From assembly GCA_030760725.1 (NCBI GenBank), contig JASWHV010000019.1, forward strand, positions 33,607,944 through 33,671,943: DNA of 64,000 bases, read 5' to 3'. The notes under the pieces were generated by a model. That model saw nothing but the letters and a program-made list of their open reading frames with translations. It was not told the origin of the DNA and did no database searches. The stretch is from Neostapfia colusana (lineage: Eukaryota > Streptophyta > Magnoliopsida > Poales > Poaceae). Positions 50,699 to 60,301 of this stretch are shown here, piece by piece. The position numbers and the translations under genes were made by a program. Position 1 is the first letter of the stretch. Every line of letters begins with the position of its first letter.

Positions 50699-53142
50699 GG
50701 AACGCCACCCAAAGTGGATCAATTTTGATTAGCTCGCCTGACGAGGAAAGTCATTCAGGGTATAGGTCTGAAAGCTTGGTGTGAGACTTCAATATGAAAC
50801 TCTTGAACTCTTCATGTTCCTGAGTTCATATGAAACGCTGGTCCCTGACGTGCATTAGGCAAGAAAGTGGAAACCCCATCGTTTGGTCGGTAAGGCGATA
50901 GTATGTTCTTCTGGAAATAGCCCAGGAGGACATACACAGCGCTTGCCATCGGCGTTCCCTTCTGAAATGGAAAGCCCCCACTTCGGTCCATGAAGTCAGA
51001 AGCTTCCTCGGTTTAGCGTGATATTATCGGAGGTTCATCCTGAGCTTCTCCAAGCTTTCTAAGCCGATGACTGATTTATTGAGGAAGGGGACGAAATATG
51101 TTTGGAGCTCAGCATGTGATGGAGCGTTCCAAGCATTGGTGAAGCATCTCACAACATCCCCGGTCTTAGCTCAACCAGATACGACCAAGCCTTTCGACGT
51201 GTATTGTGATGCGTCCGGCATCGGGCTTGGCTGCGTATTGATGCAAGCGGGACGTGTGGTCGCGTATGGCTTACAGCAACTTTGAAACCACGAGCAGCAC
51301 TATCCGACTCATCATCTTGAGCTCGCTGCTGTGGTCTTAGCGCTGAAGATGTGGAGGCACTATGTTCTGGGAAATTTGGTGCATCTCTACTCCGACCACA
51401 AGTGCTTAAAATATATCTTCACTCAGAAAGAGCTGGATATCAGGCAAAGGAGGTGGTTAGAATTAATCAAGGACTATGAGATTGAGATTCATTACCACCC
51501 TGGCAAGGAAAACATGGTTGCCGACGCGCTGAGTCGGAAATCACATGTCCCTAACCTTACCATTACACCGATGGAAGAGGACGAACCGAGCTTATACTTG
51601 GTTCCATATGGATCACTCTACAACCTTGCTCTCATCCCTACTATTAGGGAGGATATTATTGCAGCTCAGAAGAGTGATAAAGGCATGGCACATCTCAGGA
51701 ACCGGATAGACAGCGGTGATATCAAATGTTTCCGGAAGGATGATGAGGGGACGCTATGGTTCAATGACCGCATAGTCGTACCCCGGAATATGGAGCTGAG
51801 AAAGAAGATCCTCGATAAAGCTCACTTGTATAAGTTCTCCATTCATCCGGGCAGCAACAAGATGTACCAAGATTTGAAGAGTAAATTTTGGTGGACATGG
51901 ATGAAGCGAGAAATTGCAAAGTACATATCCGAGTGTGATACATGTTGACGAGTGAAGGCGGATCACATGAGAAAATCAGGGCTGTTGCAAACCCTAAAAA
52001 TTCCAGCGTGGAAGTGGGAAGATGTGAGCATGGATTTCATTGTGGGGTTACCCATGACTTTTAACAAGCATGATTCCATTTGGGTAATCGTTGACCGGTT
52101 AACCAAGTCGGCTCACTTCATCCCGGTGCATACCAATTACCATGCAAGCAAGTATGCGGAGTTGTACATTGCAAAGATCTTGTGCTTGCACGGGGTACCC
52201 AAGACCATAATCTCAGATCGAGGTGCACTGTTCGTGTCCCATTTCTGGCAACAGTTGCACGCTTCTTTGGGTACCAAGTTGATTAGAAGCTCCGCATATC
52301 ACCCTCAGACAGACGGGAAAACTGAGAGGGTGAATCAAGTGTTAGAAGACATGTTGAGAGTGTGTGCCATCCACCACGGTAGAAATTGGGATGCTCTTCT
52401 ACAGTTGGCGGAATTCTCTTACAACAGTGGCTATCAAGCGAGTATCAAGATGGCACCATATGAGACTCTCTACAGCCGCAAATGCCGCACCCCATTGAAC
52501 TGGTGCGAGTCCGGTGAAAGGGTCACGTTCGAGATTGATTTAGTGAACAACGCCGAAGAGTGCGTTTGGATGATTCAAGCAAACTTGAAGGCCACCCAAT
52601 CCCAACAGAAGAGTTATGCTGATAAGAGGCGTAGGCCGCTGCACTTTGATGTCGGGGAACACGTGTACCTTCGTGTATCTCCGATGAAAGGCGTGCATCG
52701 ATTCGCCGTGAAGGGGAAACTCGCACCCTGATTTATTGGACCCTATGCCATCACCGAGAAGTGTGGACCAGTGGCGTATCGACAGGAACTACCGGCATCT
52801 CTCGCTGGTGTTCATGACGTTTTCCATGTCTCACAACTCCAGAGATGTCTGAAGTATACAGCTGCTGTTCCCACCGAAGACATTGGCGAGTTGCAACCGG
52901 ATTTAACCTGCGCTGAATATACGGTGGAGATTATTGATGAGAAGGCCCAGACCACGCGTAACCGAACGCTGTGGTTCTACAAGATATTGTGGAGCAACCA
53001 CACCGCTGAGGAAGCAACATGGGGTGAGGATTTCCTTCGCTCAAACTATCCGGACTTCATGGCATCTCATCACGGGTAATTCCTCTACATCTTTGTCTCT
53101 TCTTTTATAATCTCGGGACGAGATTCTTTTAAGAGAGATGGA
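50699..53142 (+). pseudogene. Gy7 internal region: leader scrap fused to RNase H and integrase
   Basis: 50699-50970 aligns with the Gy3 leader about 200 bp past the PBS (AACGCCACCCAAAGTGGATC against 23737). It joins at about 50971 to KAPTSVHEVRSFLGLA near the end of RT, so PBS, gag, protease and most RT are lost. Then DGAFQALVKHLTTSPVLAQP, VYCDASGIGLGCVLMQAGR, TGA, MWRHYVLGN, FTQKELDIRQRRWLELIKDY, the zinc block (HLYKFSIHPGSNKMYQDL, SECDTC), TGA at 51946-51948, MDFIVGLPMTF, IISDRGALFVSHFW, HPQTDGKTERVNQVLEDML, TGA at 52729-52731 in LAP*FIGPY, and the chromodomain-like YTVEIIDEKAQTTRNRTLWF to 53079. Integrase has all DDE residues. Confidence 0.87.
53129..53142 (+). promoter_or_regulatory. Gy7 polypurine tract (decayed)
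   Basis: TTAAGAGAGATGGA where the others have TTAAGGGGGGAGGAA, still preceded by CTCGGGACGAGATTC. The LTR start reads TCTAAAAG rather than TGTAAAAG. Confidence 0.75.
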
Positions 53143-55458
53143 TCTAAAAGACCAAGAATTTACTTGCTAGAGTGTTCATCACATCACAACACCACAGCTC
53201 ATTTTTTGGAAGTCTCATGAACATTTGTGAAGAGCAAGTAAACACAATAAAGGGGTAAATTAGAGGAAGAACTCACAAATCCAAAAGTCGGACCTCACAC
53301 ATCGAAACATGAGAGGCTGAGCTCACCATTAGGCCCTAAACATTCTTCGGAGGGCTCATGCCATGTTTCATGCAAGTTCAAACTCTTTTGAGGCACTTTT
53401 GGTTACAATTGCAAAAAGGGCTATTTGAATGCAAATTCAAATTTCAGCTACTTTAATCACTTGGATTCAAAAGTTAACCTCATATTCAAACTCAGCACAT
53501 TTTTTCTGAGTTAGTCCACCAATTTTCATCCTCATTGGAGTTCTTCTTATAAGAATCTTTGGATTAATTCAAACTGAATTTGAATTTTCAAATTCAAATG
53601 TAAATCAAATTTAGCCAAACCAACTTCAATTTGATGAAATCAAATTCCACTCATGACTTGGTGATGAAGTCTACATTTCAATTTTGAGTACCTGAGATAT
53701 TTGTAGCAAAGAAATGGAAAAGAATTAGAGGGAAGAGGTGGGACCCACTGGTCAGTGACTGAGTTCATACTGAACTGACTCAAACAGAGGGAAGCACACG
53801 CGGGCGACTATCGAGCACTCGGGGGGCAGCCAGCTCGGTTAGCTCCAACTCATGGTAAAAATGTCGGCTCAAAGTCAAGCACATGAGTTGTGTCGACCGT
53901 GCTCTTCATTCCCGAGTGAAAACCAGCTCACACCACGCCGTGCTTTACTTCCTCTCGCGAGCTTCTCGCCGCCGCTCTCTGATCACCGGCGACCAGCTGA
54001 TCCCGGCTGCTTCACACGCAGCCACCAGAGAAGAAAAGGTGTGCCTACTTGTGAGGAAGCTGTAGGAGAAGACCTTTTGCCGTTTCATGCGGTGTAGAGC
54101 AAGAATTACTAGTTTCCCTTCACGGTGTGTATTAGGGTTAGCGATCGGTCAACGGCAAAATTTATTGCACAGAGGCAACCGCCGGTCGAGCTGCAGCCCA
54201 CACACGCTCTAGAGATCTTTGCGCTTCTCCTTGATCAAGAACCAGCAAGAAGGACACACCGGAACCCTAGTTTCACCGAGGAACAGTTTGTCGGAAGAGG
54301 GGCTCGCCGGTGAGGTCCTGTTTGTTGGCGGTTTGGGTCCCAACTGAGGTCATGCCGAGCTTCCTGTTGCTGCCCTGTACGTGGTGACGCGATTAGCGCG
54401 CGAAGGGGGTGGTCGGAATGACGGGAACACGTTGCCGAAGGGGTACAGTGGCATAGCGCTCGTCACCGGTGAGCTATGGCGGTTAGCCGGTAGCAGCAAG
54501 GTGTCCAGGGCGTTCAGCGTCTGAAGTTAGGTGGGGGCGGCGAGTTTCACCGTCGCCGGCAAGCTAGGTCGCCGGGAACGCCGACCTTGCCGGAGCTCCG
54601 GCGGCTCGGGGCGGCGTCATCGCGAGGTAGAGGAAGGCCCGGGTCCCATGTGTCAGCCACAGCGCTAAGTGCACGCACGGTTAGTTTAAATTAAACGAGT
54701 GGGCCCTGCTGTTAGTCACTGTCAATGCGCGGGAAGGGATTTTCTTTAGGAAATAATTAAGGAATCAGCCCAAACATTAGAAATTCATAACTTTGTGTAG
54801 AATTGTCCAAATTTAGTGAACCAAATTTTGTGGGATTCAGCTCTTCGAGTACTATCCAGCAAAATAAGTTTCAGCTCATGAAACTTATTAATTTTCCAAA
54901 ATTAATTCCCTAACGTTTAAACTGTTGGGAATTTTATCTGGAGATTTCCTTTATGGAATATTCTGAAATTTGGCTAGGATGTTCATTTGAAAATCCGAGT
55001 CACAGGAAATTTTCTGATCCATCGAAGTTCATTTAGGCCCCCTAATGGTGTGATTAAGTGAACTGCCCTGAGAAAATGGAAAAATGTACGGAAATATTTT
55101 TCAGAATTTTCTCAAATCTTGATTAGGTCATAACATTCTCTAGGATCCTTCAAATTACATGAAACCAACTCCATTAGAACCATCTCAAACTCTAGTTTCC
55201 AGAAAGGAACTGTTTGATCTATGAAAATCCCTGAAAATCTTTCAAAGCTCTAGTAATGACCATTTCGACTTTTATTTGGGCAGAGCTCAATTAGGCATTA
55301 ATTCAAAGGAAACTTGGTCAAGTCTCTGGTTAGGTTCTCACCAAGCCACAGAAAAATTTCAGAGCCAAATGGGATGTTTAGCTAGAGTTATGGTCTTTAT
55401 ATACTAAATTCAACACATTTGCATTTAAATTGACATATCGTAAATTGCTTACATGTAG

Positions 55459-55539
55459 TCGCTGAACATGAGGAGACCCCGGAGATACTTGACTTCATAC
55501 CTATGGAGGAGACATTAACCCCTGACCAGCAGCAACAAG
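55459..55539 (+). CDS. Candidate LTR exon A, Gy7
   Basis: 81 nt between TTACATGTAG and CAACAAG|GCAAGCC. Reads AEHEETPEILDFIPMEETL, then TPDQQQQ. Same length and phase as Gy1 and Gy4 despite strong divergence of the surrounding LTR. Confidence 0.42.
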
Positions 55540-55736
55540 GCAAGCCCCGGTTTGCATTTAACAAATTTTATCAAGTTTTGCTTTATATTCACTTAGCTTG
55601 GAGTATGTGTGTGCATTAGGTGTAGGATGGATGAAACCCCAAATGCATAACCAGATTGTTCCAAAAGGATGAGGGTAGTGTCTAAGTCATCGAGTAGATC
55701 ATGCTTTGCTTAATGTTAATAGGCTTCGGTACAAGT

Positions 55737-55757
55737 TGAGTAGTTGGAATCTACTCG
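55737..55757 (+). promoter_or_regulatory. CGAGTAG stem-loop, Gy7 LTR
   Basis: TGAGTAG-ttggaat-CTACTCG, seven pairs with one G-U. Confidence 0.5.
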
Positions 55758-56526
55758 CGAGTATAGGGTTTGTCATATCGGATTGGTTCGAGATGTGAGA
55801 TCACTTTAGTACGAAAATGAGACTAGGCAGGGGCTAGGACCCAGCAAGAGGAAGTCTTGTGGGCATAGCCCTTTCCGTGTCGATTGAGGACCGATCTGTG
55901 TGCGGCCCCGCTGAACAAGTTTGAATGTACCGAAGGCATATCGGATATATGGGGTCCGATAAACTGATGTAACCTATACCTCCGGGCGTCGAGGCATAAC
56001 GCGCCGATTTATAGGTGTAGGTTGAGGGCAGAAAAGTGGAAATCCCCTAACAGGCATAGATATATGCTCCGTGTGGGGAACCTCCTGTCCGTTTGGGTGC
56101 GACCGGTTCAATGTTTGGGCTGCTTGGTGAATGGTTGTTCCGTATGACATCGAGTGAGCCTGCTGTTCGGGTATCCCTGCAGGTGTATAATGAGTCGATT
56201 CACCGACCCTCACGGTTATGAGTACCGCTTGTTCACTGTGTCGTAACGTAGGTAAAATATGGAATGTTCTGATACAATACTGCTGCTATGAATATCTTGT
56301 ATTGCTACATGTGTGCCACCAAATATTGCTCACTAAATTTCAGATTCATGAACCGTTAACTTGTGGCTAAAAGATGAAATAAGGATGAACTTGTAGGCGT
56401 GTTCTTTTGCTGCAAACTTTCCTCCTATATTCGAGTATGACTTGCATGTAGAGTTTCATGTGTAGGAGAGTCGGTTAAGACTTGCTGAGCCATCATGCTC
56501 CTGGTTGCTGCTATGAGTGTTTGCAG

Positions 56527-56654
56527 GTGAGGAGTACCCCCTGAACTCGGAGTACGAGTCCACCGGCGAGGGCTACCCTTGTCGGGTACTACGGCTGAGT
56601 GGGAGCCGTACACGCCATGTTGAGCTGAGTGGAGCTAGTGTGGGTTGTCCGTAG
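56527..56654 (+). CDS. Candidate LTR exon B, Gy7
   Basis: Starts after TGTTTGCAG. In the phase left by exon A it is open for 41 codons: GEEYPLNSEYESTGEGYP, then CRVLRLSGSRT, to TAG at 56652-56654. It is longer than in Gy1 and Gy4 and shares only the acidic first half. Confidence 0.33.
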
Positions 56655-56822
56655 GGCCGGACAACCAACTTTTGCTAGGTAAGTGTTGGCGTGAGTTGTA
56701 CAAATACTTTGCGCTGCAGAAAACTCTGTAAATAGATGTAAACTGAACGTTTGTACTACTTTTGTACATATTCAGCATGTTTTCAATGTAATACTATGTT
56801 TTCCTTATCGTCTGCGCTGTCG

Positions 56823-56843
56823 GGTGTCGCATCGTGCGGCACC
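56823..56843 (+). promoter_or_regulatory. U5 stem-loop, Gy7 LTR
   Basis: GGTGTCG-catcgtg-CGGCACC, seven pairs with one G-U, about 40 bp before the LTR end. Confidence 0.5.
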
Positions 56844-56884
56844 ACCCTCTGTGATCCTGGATGTACGGATTTCGTTCTGTCACA

Positions 56885-57242
56885 GATAGAGGACATTCTG
56901 GTGGTACGTGAATATCCAGATGTGTTTCCCGATGATTTACCGAGCATGCCGCCCGAATGGGACGTAGAGTTCAAGATTGAACTTGTGCCAGAAACGACAC
57001 CCATTTAACGAAGGCCGTACAATATGGCACCCAATGAACTGGCAGAGTTGAAGAAACAGCTGAATGACCTTATGAGCAAAGGTTTTATACGACTGAGTTC
57101 ATCATCTTGGGGTTGTTCAGCATTGTTTGTAAAGCAGAAGGACGAAATACTATGGCTTTGTGTTGATTATCGTCCTCTTAATGCCGTTACCATCAAGAAC
57201 AAGAATCCGGTATCTCACATTGATATGCTATTCGATCAATTA
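56885..57242 (+). pseudogene. Gy8 RT, N-terminal part before the MITE
   Basis: EDILVVREYPDVFPDDLPSM, EWDVEFKIELVPETTPI, TAA at 57006-57008, MAPNELAELKKQLND, GFIRLSSSSWGCSALFVKQK, LCVDYRPLNAVTIKNKNPVS, HIDMLFDQL, then the MITE. It matches Gy6 43575-43935. Confidence 0.9.
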
Positions 57243-57784
57243 GGGGCCCTTTGGCTCTCAGAATCGTTTCTGATTCTGTATAGAATAACTAGAATCAGTT
57301 CCAAACAGATAATCGTTTCAGGTGAGCATCAGTCTGAAATGTTTCTAAAATTTGGCCTAGGAGCGTGAAACCGGGTTAGAGGTGTTTCACGACCTGAATC
57401 GGTTCTGGACATGTACCTCCCCTCAAATTTTGATAGGAATTACAGCAATTTCCACCGCCTCTTCTCCCACCTAACCCTACGTGACAAGACCACTTATGAT
57501 CTAGACATCTGTACATGTGGTTTATTACGATATTATACAATCTCACTTTATAAATAATATATATCATAAGACTTCATTACATGTTATAACATGACAAAAA
57601 CAGCGTAGCCCATCCAAGGGTAAATGGGTCAATTAAACCCTCCATCTTTTTTTTTACTGAAACTGAAGCAGGAAATTAGCAAAACATTTATAAAATGATT
57701 CTATTTCAGGTTGAGAAACGTTTGTAGACTGAAACCGAAATGTTTCTGATTGTTGAAGAATTTGGAACTGTACCAAACGGGCCC
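57243..57784. mobile_element. Mi1: 542-bp MITE, PIF/Harbinger (Tourist)-like
   Basis: Starts GGGGCCCTTTGGCTCTC and ends GTACCAAACGGGCCC, so the ends are imperfect inverted repeats (GGGCCC-TTTGG against GGGCCCGTTTGG). It is flanked by TTA on both sides (57240-57242 and 57785-57787), a 3-bp TTA target site as in PIF/Harbinger. If the duplication is TTAG, the ends become symmetrical; this is ambiguous by one base. There is no coding capacity, and it is moderately AT-rich inside. Host RT continues at 57788. Confidence 0.8.
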
Positions 57785-57787
57785 TTA

Positions 57788-58590
57788 GTGGTGCTAAAAT
57801 ATTCTCGAAGATGAATCTTCGGTCCGGATATTATCATATTAAAATCCGGGCAGAAGATATTCCGAAGACGGCATTTTCAACGAGATACAGGTTATATGAG
57901 TATCTCATCATGTCTTTTGGGTTGACCAATGCTTCGGCACACTTTATGTACCTGATGAATTCAATGTTCATGACGGAGTTGGATAAATTCTTCATTGTTT
58001 TTATCGACGACATCTTGGTGTACTCCAAGTCAGAGGAAGAACATTCTGAGCATCTGCATATTGTGCTACAAAGATTGTGAGATCATAAGATCTATGCAAA
58101 ATTCAGCAAGTGTGAATTCTGGATTAATGAAGTACCTTTTCTCGAAGACATTATTTCAGCGGAGAGCATCGCTGTTGATCCCTGTAAGATTAACCCAGTG
58201 CAGAAATGGGAGTCACCAAAGTCTGTAAATGAAATCTGAAGCTTCCTTGGTTTAGCGGGTTATTACCGGAGGTTCATCCCGAGCTTCTCCAAAATTGCTA
58301 AACCGATAACGGAACTATTGAAAAAAGTACCAGATTTTTTTGGGGTGCTGCGTGTGAACAAGCTTTCAAGACTTTAGTAAAGCATCTCACAAAGCACCAG
58401 TTTTTGCTCAGATGGATACGATGAAGCCATGATGCATCTGGCATCGGTCTTGGCTGCATGCTGATGCAAGAGGGACGAGTGGTCGCTTATGGATCTCGTC
58501 AACTCTGAAAAAACACGAGCAACAATATCCGACTCATGATCTTGAGTTCGCTGTCGTGGTTCTTGCTTTCAAGATGTGAAGGCATTACTT
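57788..58590 (+). pseudogene. Gy8 RT remainder and RNase H, heavily decayed
   Basis: NLRSGYYHIKIRAEDIPKTA, YEYLIMSFGLTNASAHFMYL, VFIDDILVYSKSEEE (catalytic), TGA at 58078-58080, TGA at 58237-58239 (EI*SFLGLAGYY), then frameshifts. A deletion removes the KPFDVYCD motif near 58430. RNase H is therefore not functional. Confidence 0.87.
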
Positions 58591-60238
58591 GCTCAGAAAT
58601 CTTGTAAACCTCTACACCGACCATAAGAGCTTGAAATATATCTTCACTCAGAAAGAACTGAACATGAGACAAAGAAGATGGTTAGAGCTCATCAAAGATT
58701 ATGAACTTGAGATTCATTATCATCCAGGGAAGGCAAATGTGGTCGCCGATGCGCTTAGTCACAAGGCGCATGTCCACCACTTGACAATTGCTGAAATGGA
58801 TGATGAACAATCAAGTCTCCGTGTCATCCCGTATGGAGGTCATCCCTACAATCTGAGAGGAGATTATTGAAGCTCAAAGAAAAGACAACGATATGATTCA
58901 CATACGGCGAAGAATAGATAACGGAGAAATGAAATGCTTTCGAAAGGATGAAGAAGGTACATTGTGGTTTAGAGACCAGATAGTAGTACCCCGGGATATG
59001 GGACTACGGAAGAAAATTTTAGATGAAGCTCATTTATCCAAATTTTCCATTCATCTGGGCAGAAATAAAATGTACCATGACCTCTAGAAGAAGTTTTGGT
59101 GGACACGTATGAAGCGTGAAATTGCAAAGTACGTTTCAGAATGTGATACGTGTTGAAGAGTTAAGGCCGACCATATGAAGAAGTCAGGCCTGCTGCAACC
59201 ATCGCATGTACCGGCATGGAAGTGGGAAGACATGAGCATGGATTTCATCGTTGTGTTGCCGATGACCTCCCACAATCATGATTCGATTTGGGTAATCATT
59301 GACCGTTTAACCAAATCAGCACATTTCATCCCTGTGCATACCGGTTACAACGCTAAAAATGGAGTTCCCCGCACCATTGTATCCGACAGAGGATCGCTGT
59401 TTGTAGCACGTTTTTGGGAGCAGCTACATGCATCCTTAGGAACCAAATTGATTCAAAGCTCCGTGTATCACCCTCAAACCGATGGGCAAACTGAGAGGGT
59501 GAATCAAATACTTGAAGACATGCTGAGAGCGTGTTCCATCCACCACGGTAAGAACTGGGATGATCACTTACAGTTGGCGGAGTTCTCGTACAAGAACGGT
59601 TATCAGACAAGCATCAAAATGGCACCTTATGAAGATCTTTACGGCCGGAAGTGCCGTACACCATTAAGTTGGTGTGAGTCATGTGAACGAGTAACGTTCG
59701 GGGTCGATCTTGTCAATGAAGCCGAAGAGAGAGTTCTGATGATACAAGAGAACCTGAAAGCTGCACAATCTCATAAAAAAAGTTACGTGGATCAGAGGCG
59801 TCGACCGCTGCATTTCAACGTCGGAGAGCACGTCTATCTTCGTGTGTCTCTAATGAAAGGAATTCATCGGTTCGGTGTCAAGGGAAAACTTGCTCCCTGA
59901 TTTATCGGTCCGTTTGCCATCACGGAAAAGTGCGGAACCGTATGGAACTACCAGCAAACCTTGCTGGTATTCATGACATATTTCACGTGTCCCAGCTGCG
60001 GAAGTGTCTCAAATTTACCGCTGCTGTCCGCACCGAAGATATCGACGAGTTGAGGCCGGATCTCACCTACACCGAGCAACCAGTTCAGATTATCGATGAA
60101 AATACCCCGATCACCTTGAACCGGACTTTGAAATTTTATAAATTCCTGTGGAGTAATCATACCGTGGAAGAGGGGGCATAGGAAAGAGAGGATTACATCC
60201 ACAAGCACTGTCCGGACCTTTTGTCGCATCCTTTGTAA
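58589..60238 (+). pseudogene. Gy8 RNase H end, integrase and chromodomain-like tail
   Basis: YTDHKSLKYIFTQKELNMRQ, HYHPGKANVVADALS, then the zinc block EAHLSKFSIHLGRNKMYHDL and SECDTC with TGA at 59154-59156. Core open from 59175: MDFIVVLPMTSHNHDSIWVI, SAHFIPVHTGY, a deletion of about 17 residues before NGVPRTIVSDRGSLFVARF, HPQTDGQTERVNQILEDML, LAPF-type LAP*FIGPF with TGA at 59898-59900, then HVSQLRKCLKFTAAV and EQPVQIIDENTPITLNRTLK. Stop at 60179-60181. Confidence 0.88.
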
Positions 60239-60287
60239 ATTACCCACCCATCTTGTTCTTCTTTTGTAATCTCGGGACGAGATTCTT

Positions 60288-60301
60288 TTAAGGGGGAGGA
60301 A
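60288..60301 (+). promoter_or_regulatory. Gy8 polypurine tract
   Basis: TTTAAGGGGGAGGAA before TGTAAATGTCCC, preceded by CTCGGGACGAGATTC. Confidence 0.9.

Larger units (their letters stand above)
50699..56884 (+). mobile_element. Gy7: internally deleted gypsy element with 3' LTR
   Basis: Internal 50699-53142 followed by LTR 53143-56884. No LTR of its own subfamily lies on the left; it abuts the end of the Gy6 LTR. The right flank is Gy8 pol (IEDILVVREY), so Gy7 inserted in Gy8 at the protease/RT linker. Confidence 0.82.
53143..56884 (+). repeat. Gy7 3' LTR (about 3742 bp)
   Basis: Start TCTAAAAGACC (mutated TG), end GTTCTGTCACA at 56884. GC-rich block 53740-54680, exon A 55459-55539, CGAGTAG stem-loop 55737-55757, exon B 56527-56654, U5 stem-loop 56823-56843. 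The constant-loop hairpin is not recognizable (expected near 56350). Confidence 0.87.

Noticed and set aside
19716..60230. Gy3 (5' half) and Gy8 (3' half) as one element split by insertions
   Set aside because: About 85 nt of the protease/RT linker is missing between them and their LTRs differ in type, so they are separate copies.
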